Assembly (NCBI GenBank): GCA_017561205.1
Contig: JAFZDL010000105.1
Span: 1-64,000, forward strand
DNA: 64,000 nt
Reading direction: 5' to 3'
Source: Oscillospiraceae bacterium
GTDB taxonomy: Bacteria; Bacillota; Clostridia; Oscillospirales; Oscillospiraceae
In this document: piece by piece, positions 49,517-61,476 of the stretch
How positions within the stretch are numbered: position 1 is the first letter of the stretch
Layout: each line of letters starts with the position of its first letter
The notes under the pieces: model-generated
The model's input: only the letters and a program-made list of their open reading frames with translations
What the model was told of the DNA's origin: nothing
Databases searched by the model: none
Translations under genes and position numbers: made by a program

Positions 49517-50255
49517 TGAATTAACTCAGGATCTGCTTGAGCGCAGAGACTGCTATGTTGCCTCGCAAAAGCAGAAACGCATAACTGCCGTCACATCCCT
49601 TTGCTGTGTCTGCATTGTGGTGCTGCTTGGCTTTGGGCTTTGGAAAAACGGAACATTCCGCCCCGCAACCGGTGACCTTAGCATTATCAGCACCAAACCA
49701 CAGACCGATCCCACCACCAATCCACCCGCTCAAATCTACTGGGTGGTAAACCAGATCAACGGCTATGTTGGCGGCGCAAGATTAAACTACGAAACCTCTA
49801 TGTATTACAGCAAAACGAAAAACATAGCGGAAATGGCCCAGCACTTTGGCCGTGACTTTAGCACCCTAACCGATGTAATGCCTGACGGTTTCCAATTTAC
49901 CGGGAACTACGAAAGAAAATTCTACTATGAAAACGACGGCACCTTGGTCTGCGACGATTGCCACTTCTACTATACCAAAGCCGAGCAGGAAATCGCGATT
50001 CACAGCAGCAAAATCGGCACACCCTATGATTACCTTTATTTGCCGGACAATCTCATTTCCTCCAACATTAACGGTGTAGAAATGGTCATCGGCGAATTTC
50101 ACGCGAACAATGTCTCCCCCCAAATCGACCTTGTTTTTGCGGATTTTTCTCACAATGGAATCCAGTATCGTGTCACGGTCAAGAATATACCTTTTGATGG
50201 AAGCAAAGATGCACCCGACTGGTTGGTGGATATCCTCGCAGAACTCATTAAATAA
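49503..50255 (+). CDS. Membrane protein, probable anti-sigma factor
   Basis: 250 aa: short cytoplasmic N-terminus (KNYDELTQDLLERRDCYVASQKQKR, residues 2-26), one membrane helix (AVTSLCCVCIVVLLGFGLW), and a roughly 190-residue extracytoplasmic domain with paired cysteines (LVCDDCHFYY). Overlap with the sigma gene and this topology suggest it holds the sigma factor at the membrane and releases it on an envelope signal. No recognised zinc-anti-sigma (HxxxCxxC) motif is present, so the mechanism is open. Confidence 0.65.
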   Translation: MKNYDELTQDLLERRDCYVASQKQKRITAVTSLCCVCIVVLLGFGLWKNGTFRPATGDLSIISTKPQTDPTTNPPAQIYWVVNQINGYVGGARLNYETSMYYSKTKNIAEMAQHFGRDFSTLTDVMPDGFQFTGNYERKFYYENDGTLVCDDCHFYYTKAEQEIAIHSSKIGTPYDYLYLPDNLISSNINGVEMVIGEFHANNVSPQIDLVFADFSHNGIQYRVTVKNIPFDGSKDAPDWLVDILAELIK

Positions 50256-50259
50256 TCAG

Positions 50260-50287
50260 AAAAGCCCACCTTGCGGTGGGCTTTTTC
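50260..50287 (+). terminator. Terminator after the sigma/anti-sigma pair
   Basis: Stem AAAGCCCACC / GGTGGGCTTT with T-run. Confidence 0.85.
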
Positions 50288-50316
50288 TTGCCAATTTATT
50301 CAAATTCTGTTACACT
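50288..50316 (+). promoter_or_regulatory. Promoter of the leader peptide and sfsA
   Basis: TTGCCA (50288-50293), a 17-bp spacer and TACACT (50311-50316). Confidence 0.5.
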
Positions 50317-50344
50317 ATAACCAAACAGAAAAGGAGCTATATTT

Positions 50345-50404
50345 ATGGTTACACTGATCACTTCCCGCATTCGGCGGATCACCATTCCCGCGAAAAAACC
50401 TTAA
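50345..50404 (+). CDS. Putative 19-aa leader peptide upstream of sfsA
   Basis: ATG behind AAAAGGAGCTATATTT, a better ribosome binding site than that of sfsA itself. Encodes MVTLITSRIRRITIPAKKP and stops 20 nt before the sfsA ATG. It is basic and could be a translated leader that couples or attenuates sfsA translation. Support is positional only. Confidence 0.4.
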   Translation: MVTLITSRIRRITIPAKKP

Positions 50405-50424
50405 TATGGCAAGAAAGGTCTATT

Positions 50425-51102
50425 ATGAGATATCATTCCATCGTGCCGGGTGTGTTTCTAGCCCGGCCCAACCGGTTCATCGCCCATATTAAAATTAACG
50501 GCAAGGAAGAAATCTGCCACGTCAAAAACACTGGCCGCTGCCGGGAACTGCTCCCCACAGGCGCAAAGGTTTGGTGTGAAAAATCCGATAACCCCACCCG
50601 GAAAACCGGGTATGATTTAATCACCGTACAAAAGGACCGCCGGCTTATCAATATGGATTCCCAAGCCCCCAACGCCGCCGTCAAAGAATGGCTGGAAAAT
50701 GGTGGATTGGGGCAAATTGAAAGCTTAAAACCGGAGAGCCGCCACGGGGATTCCCGGTTCGATTTTTCTTTTACCAAGGATGGGAAATCCTGTTTCTTAG
50801 AGGTCAAGGGTGTGACCTTGGAAAATGATGGCGTATGCGCCTTTCCCGATGCCCCTACCATCCGGGGCGCTAAGCATCTGCGGGAACTAACCACCCTTGC
50901 AAAAGAGGGTTATGGCGCATATGTTTTGTTTGTCATTCAGATGGCAGATGTGAAATACCTGCACCCAAACGATGCCACCGACCCGGATTTCGGCAAAGCC
51001 CTCCGGGACGCCGCTGCTGCCGGGGTAAAGGTACTGGCTATGGACTGCCAAGTCACCCCGGATTCTATGCGCCTTCATTCTCCGGTAGCCGTAAGATTAT
51101 AA
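50425..51102 (+). CDS. sfsA: SfsA family DNA/RNA nuclease
   Basis: 225-aa protein with a nucleic-acid-binding N-terminal OB-like part (GVFLARPNRFIAHI, CHVKNTGRCREL) and a PD-(D/E)XK nuclease core (SRFDFSFTKDGKSCFLEVKGVTLEN, with catalytic Asp, Glu and Lys). It ends with a conserved FPDAPTIRGAKHLRELTTL and YVLFVIQMADV. E. coli SfsA was first linked to maltose gene regulation and binds DNA. ATG 50425 has only a weak AGAAAGG. Confidence 0.92.
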   Translation: MRYHSIVPGVFLARPNRFIAHIKINGKEEICHVKNTGRCRELLPTGAKVWCEKSDNPTRKTGYDLITVQKDRRLINMDSQAPNAAVKEWLENGGLGQIESLKPESRHGDSRFDFSFTKDGKSCFLEVKGVTLENDGVCAFPDAPTIRGAKHLRELTTLAKEGYGAYVLFVIQMADVKYLHPNDATDPDFGKALRDAAAAGVKVLAMDCQVTPDSMRLHSPVAVRL

Positions 51103-51109
51103 CCCCCTT

Positions 51110-51146
51110 GTCATGCAAAGGTTTGCCTGCAAGCCGTGGGAATCTC
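51110..51146. repeat. Short dispersed repeat (GTCAT..GGGAATCTC unit)
   Basis: Degenerate unit of the GTCATTGCGAG family, paired with 51195-51227. Confidence 0.5.
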
Positions 51147-51194
51147 CTGTTAAAAGCTTTATAATCGCACTACATTTCGATGGGTTTCGCCTGG

Positions 51195-51227
51195 AGATTG
51201 CCACGTCGCTTCACTCCCGGCAATGAC
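51195..51227. repeat. Short dispersed repeat (GATTGCCACGTCGC family)
   Basis: AGATTGCCACGTCGCTTCAC followed by TCCCGGCAATGAC. Same unit as at 41709 and 62821. Confidence 0.75.
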
Positions 51228-51249
51228 ACAGAGATTTAGACATTACCAA

Positions 51250-51293
51250 CAAACACGGCAGCAGCCTGATATTAGGCCACTGCCGTGTTTTTC
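51250..51293 (-). terminator. Terminator of the ATP synthase operon
   Basis: AACACGGCAG / CTGCCGTGTT with a second internal stem (GCCT/AGGC), overlapping the atpC stop region. Confidence 0.75.
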
Positions 51294-51696
51294 ACTTATA
51301 CCGCGTTACGCTCTGGCGAATCAGCGAACGCTTCAATCTGGCCTCTGCCAAACGGATATCCGTATCACTGGAGGTCTTGTTTGCAAGGATCTCCTTGGCC
51401 CGCTCCTCGGAGGCCTTGGCCCGGGCAATATCAATGTCGACTGCCCATTCAAAGGTCGTGGGCACCAGCTTCACACTGCCGTCCAGCACGCTCACCATAC
51501 CGCCGATACACGCGCCATAGCGTTTTTCGCCGTCAATGATCGCCGTGGCCATACCCATTCCCAGGGGGGCAACGCAGTTGATATGCCCGGCCAAAATTCC
51601 CAGGTCACCATCCACAGTACGGACGATCAGCTCCTCCGCCTGGCCTTCATAACGCAGGCCGTCGGAGGTGACAATTTTCAAAGAAAAGGTGTTCAT
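51292..51696 (-). CDS. atpC: ATP synthase F1 subunit epsilon
   Basis: 134-aa central-stalk subunit that regulates rotation. N-terminal beta-sandwich (FSLKIVTSDGLRYEG, LGILAGHINCVAPLGMG) and C-terminal helical hairpin (AKASEERAKEIL, DIRLAEARLKRSLIRQSV). Start 51696 follows AAAGGGGAAG. Last gene of the operon. Confidence 0.95.
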   Translation of the reverse strand: MNTFSLKIVTSDGLRYEGQAEELIVRTVDGDLGILAGHINCVAPLGMGMATAIIDGEKRYGACIGGMVSVLDGSVKLVPTTFEWAVDIDIARAKASEERAKEILANKTSSDTDIRLAEARLKRSLIRQSVTRYK

Positions 51697-51709
51697 AGGG
51701 CTTCCCCTT

Positions 51710-53976
<2,267 letters not shown>

Positions 53977-53984
<8 letters not shown>

Positions 53985-55485
53985 CCATTTCGCCTAGCAG
54001 CTGCTTTAAAGCTTCCTTGATACTCTCTTCTGCAGCCTCTTCCAACTTGCCGGTCTCCCGGATGGAAATGAGGGCCTTTTCATAGCGGGTCTCCATCAGC
54101 TCGGAAAGCCGACGCTCAAACTCGGGGATCTTGTCCACTTCCAAAGTATTCAGCCAGCCGTTGACCACAGCGTACAGAATACAAACCTGGTGGGCAACCT
54201 CCACAGGGGCATTGCTGCCCTGCTTCAGCACCGCCACGATCCGCTCACCCAAAGCCAAACGCGCCTTGGTGTCTGCGTCCAGGTCAGAACCGAACTGGGC
54301 AAAGCTCTGCAGCTCCCGGTACTGGGAGTACAGCAGCTTCAAAGAACCTGCCACCTTCTTCATAGCCTTGATCTGGGCAGCGCCGCCCACACGGGACACG
54401 GAAATACCCGGGTTTACCGCAGGCATAACACCGGCATTGAACAGCTCGCTTTCCAGGAAGATCTGTCCGTCGGTGATAGAGATCACATTGGTGGGAATAT
54501 AGGCGGACACGTCGCCGGCCTGGGTCTCGATAATGGGCAGAGCGGTCAAACTGCCGCCGCCGTTTGCCTTGGACATATGGGCGGCTCTCTCCAAAAGTCT
54601 GGAGTGGAGATAAAACACGTCGCCGGGATAAGCTTCCCGTCCGGGGGGACGGCGGATCAGCAGAGAAATGGCACGATAGGCCACTGCGTGCTTGCTGAGA
54701 TCATCATAGATCACCAGCACATCCTTGCCTTGCAGCATAAAATGCTCACCCATGGTACAGCCGGTATAAGGGGCAATGTACTGCATAGGCGCCAACTCTG
54801 ATGCGGTAGCGGAAACCACGGTGGTATAGTCCATTGCGCCACCCAAAGTCAGCGCATTCACGATCTGGGCCACAGTGGAACGCTTCTGTCCGATGGCCAC
54901 GTAGATACAAATAACATCTTTACCCTTCTGATTCAGAATAGTATCTGTGGCGATGGTGGTCTTACCTGTCTGTCGGTCACCGATGATCAGCTCACGCTGA
55001 CCCCGACCAATGGGAATCATAGAGTCGATGGCCTTGATGCCGGTCTGCAAAGGCACATTGACAGGCTCACGCTCGATAATGCCGGGTGCGGGAGATTCAA
55101 TGGGCCGGTAGCTTTCCGCCTCAATGGGGCCCTTGCCGTCGATAGGCTCACCCAAGGCGTTCACAACACGGCCAATCAGGCCCTTGCCCACAGGCACGGA
55201 CACAACCTTGCCGGTACGCTTGACGGTGTCGCCCTCTTTGATGCCGTTGTCGCTGCCCAAAACCACGATGGAGGCAGTATCCTCCTCCAAATTCTGGGCC
55301 ATACCGTAAGCGCCGTTGGGGAATTCCACCAGCTCACCGGCCATACACTTATCCAGCCCCGACACCTTTGCAATGCCGTCGCCGGACAGGATCACCGTAC
55401 CTGTTTCGCTGGTCTGTAATTTATTTTCGTAGTTCTTGATTTGACTACGGATAATTTTCGTAATTTCTTCCGGTCTTAATTCCAT
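53977..55485 (-). CDS. atpA: ATP synthase F1 subunit alpha
   Basis: 502-aa nucleotide-binding subunit. Walker [27 protein letters not shown] in the C-terminal half, and the start with [14 protein letters not shown]. Full length for the family. Confidence 0.97.
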
Positions 55486-55502
55486 AACTGTCTTATCCTT
55501 TA

Positions 55503-56042
55503 TTAAAGCGCAGTATTTTTCAGTTGCTTTTCCATCGCCTGCAGGCGGCCCTGGATGGTGCCGTCCACCTGGCAGCCGTCATAACGCAGACGTACGCCGC
55601 CCAATACAGCAGGATCAATCTTGCAGAGAAGCGAAATCTCCTTGCCGGTGAGGGCGGTAAGCTTGTCCGTCAAACGGACTTTTTGGGCATCGCTGAGGGC
55701 AATCGCCGTAAAGACCTGTACCTCCAAAATGCCCTTGTCGGTATTGTACCGCTCCCGGTAAGCTCTATAGCACTCCGGGAATTGGCGGATATGATTCTTC
55801 TCCGTCAGCAGCTTGAGGAAATTCAGCACATACTGATGCACCTTCCCCCGGAAGCTCTCTTCCAAAAGGTCAAGCCGCTCCTGCAGGGGGATATTGTGGG
55901 AGGCAAGAAGCTTCAGAAATTCCGGGTTTTCGCCAAAAGCGGTCTGCAAAACCGACAGCTCACCCAAAATCTGTTCTTCCAGGCCTTCCTCTTGCGCCAG
56001 GGTATAAAGTCCCTGGCCGTAAACAGTTCCTGCCTGACTCAT
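55503..56042 (-). CDS. atpH: ATP synthase F1 subunit delta
   Basis: 179-aa peripheral-stalk subunit capping F1: [19 protein letters not shown] at the N-terminus, [20 protein letters not shown] in the middle, and the conserved end [34 protein letters not shown]. Overlaps atpF by 4 bp. Confidence 0.94.
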   Translation of the reverse strand: MSQAGTVYGQGLYTLAQEEGLEEQILGELSVLQTAFGENPEFLKLLASHNIPLQERLDLLEESFRGKVHQYVLNFLKLLTEKNHIRQFPECYRAYRERYNTDKGILEVQVFTAIALSDAQKVRLTDKLTALTGKEISLLCKIDPAVLGGVRLRYDGCQVDGTIQGRLQAMEKQLKNTAL

Positions 56043-56545
56043 TGCTGCTCACCCAATTCTTCCAGGAAGCTGTCCACCAGCTGTTCCTGCCGGGCAGCAT
56101 CCAAGGACTGTCCGACCACCTTGCCGGCGATCTCCATAGCCAAAGAGGAAATCTCATTTTTGGCGTCATTCACAGCCTGTTTTTTCTCCCGAGCGATGTC
56201 TGCAGAAGCCTTTTCCCGGATGGCATCGGCCTCCCGGTTTGCCTGGCGGATGATTTCCTCCTCCCGGCTCTTGCCCCGGGCCACAGCTTCCTTGACCAAA
56301 CGGTCGCTTGTCTGCTGGGCAGCAAGCAGCTTCTCCTCGTAGTCAACACGCAGCTGCTCAGCCTGATCCTTGGTTTGATCAGCCTGCAGATACATATCGT
56401 CAATTTCCTTCTGACGGTCGTGAATGATCTTCATAACCGGGCCAAAGAGAAATTTCTTGGCTACGAAATAAATGGTCAGAGTGTTCAGCAGAACGAATAG
56501 AGCAGTCCAAAAGTTTACGCCTACAAACGCTTCAAATTGTCCCAC
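56039..56545 (-). CDS. atpF: ATP synthase F0 subunit b
   Basis: 168-aa stator: one N-terminal membrane helix (FWTALFVLLNTLTIYFVAKKFLF) followed by a long charged coiled coil (IIHDRQKEIDDMYLQADQTK...) that contacts delta. Length and layout are typical. Confidence 0.94.
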   Translation of the reverse strand: MGQFEAFVGVNFWTALFVLLNTLTIYFVAKKFLFGPVMKIIHDRQKEIDDMYLQADQTKDQAEQLRVDYEEKLLAAQQTSDRLVKEAVARGKSREEEIIRQANREADAIREKASADIAREKKQAVNDAKNEISSLAMEIAGKVVGQSLDAARQEQLVDSFLEELGEQQ

Positions 56546-56578
56546 TTCTGCGTACTCCTTTCGATTTTACTTTTCGGA

Positions 56579-56836
<258 letters not shown>

Positions 56837-56869
56837 CTAAAGATTGTTGTTTATAATTTTCTTAATGAT

Positions 56870-57775
56870 TTAAGTTTTTTCTTCATTTTGGGGTTCCGGT
56901 AAAGAACCGGAAATATACACCATCGTCAGCAGGCTGAACACATAGGCCTGCACAAAACCGGAGAACAGATCAAAGTAACAGGAAAGCACAGCCGGAATGC
57001 CATAAGAGAAAACAGGCACCTCGGACAAAATACCCAAGCCTTGCAACAGGCCAAACAGGCCAAGCACACCGGAGATTATGCCAAATACCAAGGGCGCTTT
57101 CTTGCCTTTTTTCTTCCACAGAAAAAGCAGACCTGCTCCGGCTGCGATCATCACCGTACCGATCAGCCAGCCCTGGGAAGCGATCAAATTCAGTACCGCC
57201 ACAGAAGCTGCGCTGAGGGCCGCATAGATGATGGTGGTAATGACACCGCCGCCGGCCACATTGCCGAAGTGACGGAATGCCATAGACAGCGGCTGGGCAA
57301 TTTCCGATACAATATTCATCGGCGTCATCACCACAATAGGCTCTGTAAAGCCTTTGAGCCAGCCACCAACACCTTTGTTCTTAATGTTGTTGTACCAAAT
57401 GATTGCCGTGACCATCAGCGCCCACACAATCACACAGCTGATGTCTGCGGTGGCCGAACGCAAAAAACCCATCAAACCGATCAGCGTACCGAAGATGGAG
57501 CTAAGGAAGATCGTGCCAATGAAGGGGGTCCAGTGGACATTGTGTGCGCCCATCGTCTCCACCACCATATTTTGCAGCATCATCACGCCTTTTTCCACCA
57601 ACACCTGCTTGCCATCCGGGCGTTTTTTCAATCCCTTGCCCAAGGCAATACAGGCCCAGCACAGGATCACCGTTACAATAAAAAACGAAACCGTTGTCTG
57701 GGTAATGGGTATTCCACCAAATATGGGAATGGTAAAATAGATAAATGCGCCGTCAACACTAATATTCATAGTCAA
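56870..57775 (-). CDS. atpB: ATP synthase F0 subunit a
   Basis: 301-aa stator membrane subunit with ion half-channels. The essential arginine lies in PLSMAFRHFGNVAGGG. About six helices; the C-terminal QAYVFSLLTMVYISGSL is conserved. There is an extra hydrophobic-basic segment (about 205-245: MIAAGAGLLFLWKKKGKKAP) before the last helices, not present in the E. coli protein. The start ATG overlaps the upstream atpI-like gene by 4 bp. Confidence 0.94.
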   Translation of the reverse strand: MTMNISVDGAFIYFTIPIFGGIPITQTTVSFFIVTVILCWACIALGKGLKKRPDGKQVLVEKGVMMLQNMVVETMGAHNVHWTPFIGTIFLSSIFGTLIGLMGFLRSATADISCVIVWALMVTAIIWYNNIKNKGVGGWLKGFTEPIVVMTPMNIVSEIAQPLSMAFRHFGNVAGGGVITTIIYAALSAASVAVLNLIASQGWLIGTVMIAAGAGLLFLWKKKGKKAPLVFGIISGVLGLFGLLQGLGILSEVPVFSYGIPAVLSCYFDLFSGFVQAYVFSLLTMVYISGSLPEPQNEEKT

Positions 57776-58173
57776 TTATCACCCGGCTTTCTTCTGAAAA
57801 ACTCCCAAAGCGTCAAGGTAAACCGCACAAACACCAGCGGCACTACCAGGGCGATCACATTGCAGATACCGCTTTTGGCAAAAGCCACCAGCACCACGAC
57901 CATCAGGATCATCCGCAAAAGATAGGAGCCTTTGATGGCAGCTTGTCCGCCCTTAACATCCTGGTTCTGGGCCTTGTCCGCAGCAATGTTCACACCGATG
58001 GCCATTACAAAGAAATTCGCAATCGCCACCAGGCCGCCAACAATGCCGCCCCAAAGCACACTTATATCAAATTTCCCCAGCAGGACAAAAATGCCTATCA
58101 TCGCCGCCACACCCAGGGCTTCGCCCAGAGCTACAACGCCGGTCTGCCGGAGGAGTTCTTTCCGTACATCCAT
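57772..58173 (-). CDS. atpI: ATP synthase subunit I (AtpI-like)
   Basis: 133-aa membrane protein with four helices (ALGEALGVAAMIGIFVLLG, VLWGGIVGGLVAIANFFVMAIGV, LLRMILMVVVLVAFAKSG, VIALVVPLVFVRFTLTLW). It fits the ATP_synt_I family encoded ahead of atpB, which helps c-ring assembly and may assist magnesium uptake. The ATG at 58173 has GGAG 7 nt upstream. Confidence 0.82.
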   Translation of the reverse strand: MDVRKELLRQTGVVALGEALGVAAMIGIFVLLGKFDISVLWGGIVGGLVAIANFFVMAIGVNIAADKAQNQDVKGGQAAIKGSYLLRMILMVVVLVAFAKSGICNVIALVVPLVFVRFTLTLWEFFRRKPGDN

Positions 58174-58185
58174 TTGTTTCTCCAA

Positions 58186-58440
58186 TCAATCGTGTTCCCC
58201 GAAGGAAACAGGGAGTTCTTCCGCTTTTTTGTCCTTGCTCAGCCCATCAAGCGCCTTTAGATTCCGGACAAAGCCGTCAATGGCGCAAAACAGCCCCAGA
58301 CCGATGCCCACAAATATCACCCACAGGCCCAAACCATACCGATTTCGCAGCCAAACGGCAGCAATCACGAAGCCTGCCAGGGGCACTGCGGTGCTAAGAC
58401 CCAACTGGGTGATCCAAATGAGCAGGTGTAAATTTTTCAT
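58186..58440 (-). CDS. atpZ: AtpZ/AtpI-type ATP synthase accessory protein
   Basis: 84-aa protein with two membrane helices (ITQLGLSTAVPLAGFVIAAVWL, LWVIFVGIGLGLFCAIDGFVRNLKAL) and a charged tail. It matches short AtpZ/AtpI_2 proteins that start atp operons in many anaerobes. First gene of the operon, behind the promoter at 58472-58499. Confidence 0.75.
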   Translation of the reverse strand: MKNLHLLIWITQLGLSTAVPLAGFVIAAVWLRNRYGLGLWVIFVGIGLGLFCAIDGFVRNLKALDGLSKDKKAEELPVSFGEHD

Positions 58441-58471
58441 TCCAAATCCACCCCATTATATATTGTCTTAT

Positions 58472-58499
58472 ATTATACCAAATTTTCCATATTATTCAA
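58472..58499 (-). promoter_or_regulatory. Promoter of the ATP synthase operon
   Basis: On the minus strand TTGAAT (58494-58499), a 16-bp spacer and TATAAT (58472-58477). Confidence 0.65.
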
Positions 58500-58594
58500 G
58501 TAGCCATTTTTTCAAATTATTTCCCAAAACCTCTTTATAATTTCCTGAAAATATTGTAAAATGAAAAAGAAAATTTTTAGCAGGAGGCGATAGC

Positions 58595-60808
58595 TTGAAT
58601 CAGCAGGAATTGGAGATCTTACAAGGCACCATTGGCGCTGTTGTGTTTCAGAATTATGATAATGGCTACGCCGTCTTGCGGCTTCAGTTGGAGGACGGGC
58701 AAACCGTCACGGTAGTTGGCACCATTCCCCTTCCGGCCATCGGCGAACGGCTGATGGTCACCGGCAAATGGGCCACCCACAGCAGCTATGGCAAACAATT
58801 TGAGGCGGAATTTTTGGAGCGACTTATGCCCCAAACCGCCCCGCAAATCATTACATATCTCAGCAGCCGGGTCATCAAGGGCATCGGTCCTGTGATGGCA
58901 AACCGCATCGTCAGCAAATTCGGCGATCAGACCCTGGTAATTATGGAACGGGAGCCGGAGCGTCTTGCAGAAGTTGTCGGCATTTCGGACAAGAAAGCTA
59001 TGGAGATCGGCGAGACCTTCCGCCTGCAGGTGGGTATGCGCCATTTGATGGAATTCTTTACTCTCTACGGCCTGCCCACAGAACTGGCTGTGAAAACCTA
59101 TCAAATCTACGGTGAGGCCACCATCGACCTGCTCTATGACAATCCCTATTTGCTGATGGACGAAAATTTGGAAGCGCCCTTTGGCGCTGTGGACCGCTTC
59201 GCCATTGACTTAGGTGTTGCCGGGGATGATCCCCGGCGGGTCAGTTCCGGTATTCTCTTTGAACTGCGCTATAATCTCACCGCAGGTCACAGCTTCCTGC
59301 CGGAAGATAAGCTCATCGGCGCCACCGCCCAGCTTTTGAATGTGGACAATGCCACCGTAGAAATGGGCATCGCCCGGCTTTTGGAAGAGGAACAGCTTGT
59401 GCGGGATCACCTGGCGGATATCCAAGTCCTTTACCTGCCAGCTCTATACCGGGCAGAAACCTACTGCACCCGGCGATTACTTGCCCATACCGCCACCCGC
59501 TATAGCGCCCCGGCATCCTTCAACAAGAAACTGCGTACCGCCGCCCAAAGTAGTGGCTTAGAATACTCCTCTCAGCAGGAGCTGGCTCTGCAGGAAGCCG
59601 CCACCTCCGGACTTTTGCTGATCACCGGTGGCCCCGGTACCGGTAAAACCACGGTGCTCAACGGTATTTTGTCCCTGTACGAGCAAATGGGTCTAAGAAC
59701 TTCGCTGTGCGCCCCCACAGGCCGGGCCGCCAAGCGGCTGACGGAAGTGACAGGCCGGGAGGCCTCCACCATTCACCGGCTTTTGGGCGCAGGCATTGAC
59801 CCCCACACCGGCAAGCTTTTCTTTGCCAAGGACGAAAGCGACCCTCTGCGGGCTGATGCTGTCATTGTGGACGAGATGTCTATGGTGGATGTGCAGCTTT
59901 TGGGCAGCCTCCTGCAGGCCGTTCCCCAAACTGCCCGCTTGATTTTGGTAGGCGACCCGGATCAGCTGCCCCCTGTGGGCCCGGGCTTCCCCTTCAGCGA
60001 TATGCTCCGCAGCGCTATGCTCCCGGCGGTGAAATTGACGGAGATCTTCCGCCAAGCCCAGGAGAGCCTTATTGTTATGAATGCTCACCGGGTAAACCGG
60101 GGTGAAATGCCGGAACTGAAGAACACAAAAAGCGACTTTTTCTTCCTGCAGGGTCGTTCCGAGGAGCAGGTGGCCCAAACCATCGTTGGCCTGTGCGCAA
60201 CCCGGCTTCCCCAGAATATGGGCATTCCTGCCGACCAAATTCAAGTTCTTTGTCCCACGAAGAAAGGTCCTGCGGGCACTGCAGCCCTGAACAAACTGCT
60301 CCAGGCGCACCTAAATCCCGCTACCCCCACCAAGCAGGAAAAAACCGTTGGCGACACGGTGTTCAGGGTAGGTGACCGGGTAATGCAAATCCGCAACAAC
60401 TATGACCTGCTGTGGAAAAAGACCGATGGCAGCGCCGTCGGCGCCGGCATCTTCAATGGTGATGTGGGCATCGTCACCAAGGTGGACAATCAATTGGAGG
60501 TGCTGACCGTGGTCTTTGACGACCGGGAGGCAGACTACGATTTTACCCAGTTAAATGAACTGGAACTGGCCTATGCCATGACTGTACATAAAAGCCAGGG
60601 CAGCGAGTACCGGGCTGTGATTCTCAGCGCCTGGAATGCGTCCGCCTATCTTCTTAGCCGCAGCATTCTCTACACCGCCATTACCCGTGCCCGGGAACTG
60701 CTGATTATTGCAGGACGACCGGAAACTGTAGCCACCATGACACAAAATGCAAAGACCGGCCGCCGTTACACAGGCCTCAAGCTGCGATTACAACACAAAG
60801 GAGACTAA
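58595..60808 (+). CDS. recD2: RecD2-type DNA helicase
   Basis: 737-aa superfamily 1B 5'-3' helicase acting in DNA repair and replication-fork maintenance without RecBC. The N-terminal OB and HhH-containing region (TYLSSRVIKGIGPVMANRIV, about 85-105) is followed by the motor: GGPGTGKTT, DEMSMVD, LVGDPDQLPPVGPG, LTEIFRQA, and near the end the C-terminal UvrD-like MTVHKSQGSEY and YTAITRARELL. Full length for the family. TTG start at 58595 behind GCAGGAGGCG. Followed 3 bp later by comF. Confidence 0.94.
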   Translation: MNQQELEILQGTIGAVVFQNYDNGYAVLRLQLEDGQTVTVVGTIPLPAIGERLMVTGKWATHSSYGKQFEAEFLERLMPQTAPQIITYLSSRVIKGIGPVMANRIVSKFGDQTLVIMEREPERLAEVVGISDKKAMEIGETFRLQVGMRHLMEFFTLYGLPTELAVKTYQIYGEATIDLLYDNPYLLMDENLEAPFGAVDRFAIDLGVAGDDPRRVSSGILFELRYNLTAGHSFLPEDKLIGATAQLLNVDNATVEMGIARLLEEEQLVRDHLADIQVLYLPALYRAETYCTRRLLAHTATRYSAPASFNKKLRTAAQSSGLEYSSQQELALQEAATSGLLLITGGPGTGKTTVLNGILSLYEQMGLRTSLCAPTGRAAKRLTEVTGREASTIHRLLGAGIDPHTGKLFFAKDESDPLRADAVIVDEMSMVDVQLLGSLLQAVPQTARLILVGDPDQLPPVGPGFPFSDMLRSAMLPAVKLTEIFRQAQESLIVMNAHRVNRGEMPELKNTKSDFFFLQGRSEEQVAQTIVGLCATRLPQNMGIPADQIQVLCPTKKGPAGTAALNKLLQAHLNPATPTKQEKTVGDTVFRVGDRVMQIRNNYDLLWKKTDGSAVGAGIFNGDVGIVTKVDNQLEVLTVVFDDREADYDFTQLNELELAYAMTVHKSQGSEYRAVILSAWNASAYLLSRSILYTAITRARELLIIAGRPETVATMTQNAKTGRRYTGLKLRLQHKGD

Positions 60809-60811
60809 CCC

Positions 60812-61468
60812 TTGTTTTCTAGGCTTATGGATTTGCTTTTTCCACCCAAATGCGTGCTGTGCCAAAAACTACTTTCCCGGGAAGAGACGGATATCTGCCA
60901 CCATTGCAGGCAGGTCACCCCGGAAATAGAAAAACCAAAATTTAGGCTTTCTTTTGTTGCAGGATGGACCTCTTTGTGGTATTATAAAGATGATGTCCGC
61001 GCAAGTTTGCTCCGATTCAAATTCGGCAGAAAGCGCTGTTATGCCCTATCCTACGGACGGGCATTGGCAATGCACCTGCAGCAAAAGGGTTTTGATAAGT
61101 ACGATGTGCTTACCTATGTCCCTGTAGCCCCAATGAGAAAATTCCGCCGTAGCTATGACCAGGTGGAACTAATCGCCAGAGTTGTGGCCAAGGAGTTGGA
61201 TGCCCGGCTCGTTCCCACTTTGCGGAAAACCCGCAATACACCGCCCCAATCGGGCTTCAAAGATGTATCCCAGCGCCGGGCCAATGTGCTGGGTGCTTAC
61301 CGGATCAAAGATACTGACTTAGTCCGCGGGAAACAAATTCTTCTGCTGGACGATGTGATCACCACCGGTGCCACCGCATCGGAATGCGCCAGGGTGTTGC
61401 TTGTGGCCGGTGCAAAAGAAGTATACTGCGCCGCTATGGCAGCGGCCCATCAAGATAAGAATAAGTAG
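60812..61468 (+). CDS. comF: ComF family phosphoribosyltransferase-like protein
   Basis: 218-aa protein needed for DNA uptake in competent species and linked to repair. N-terminal zinc ribbon CVLCQKLL...DICHHC (about 14-37) and C-terminal type I phosphoribosyltransferase fold with ILLLDDVITTGATASECARVL (PRPP motif). TTG at 60812 lies 8 nt after AAAGGAG. Operonic with recD2 and the mreB-like gene (8 bp downstream). Confidence 0.92.
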   Translation: MFSRLMDLLFPPKCVLCQKLLSREETDICHHCRQVTPEIEKPKFRLSFVAGWTSLWYYKDDVRASLLRFKFGRKRCYALSYGRALAMHLQQKGFDKYDVLTYVPVAPMRKFRRSYDQVELIARVVAKELDARLVPTLRKTRNTPPQSGFKDVSQRRANVLGAYRIKDTDLVRGKQILLLDDVITTGATASECARVLLVAGAKEVYCAAMAAAHQDKNK

Positions 61469-61476
61469 GTGAGGTT

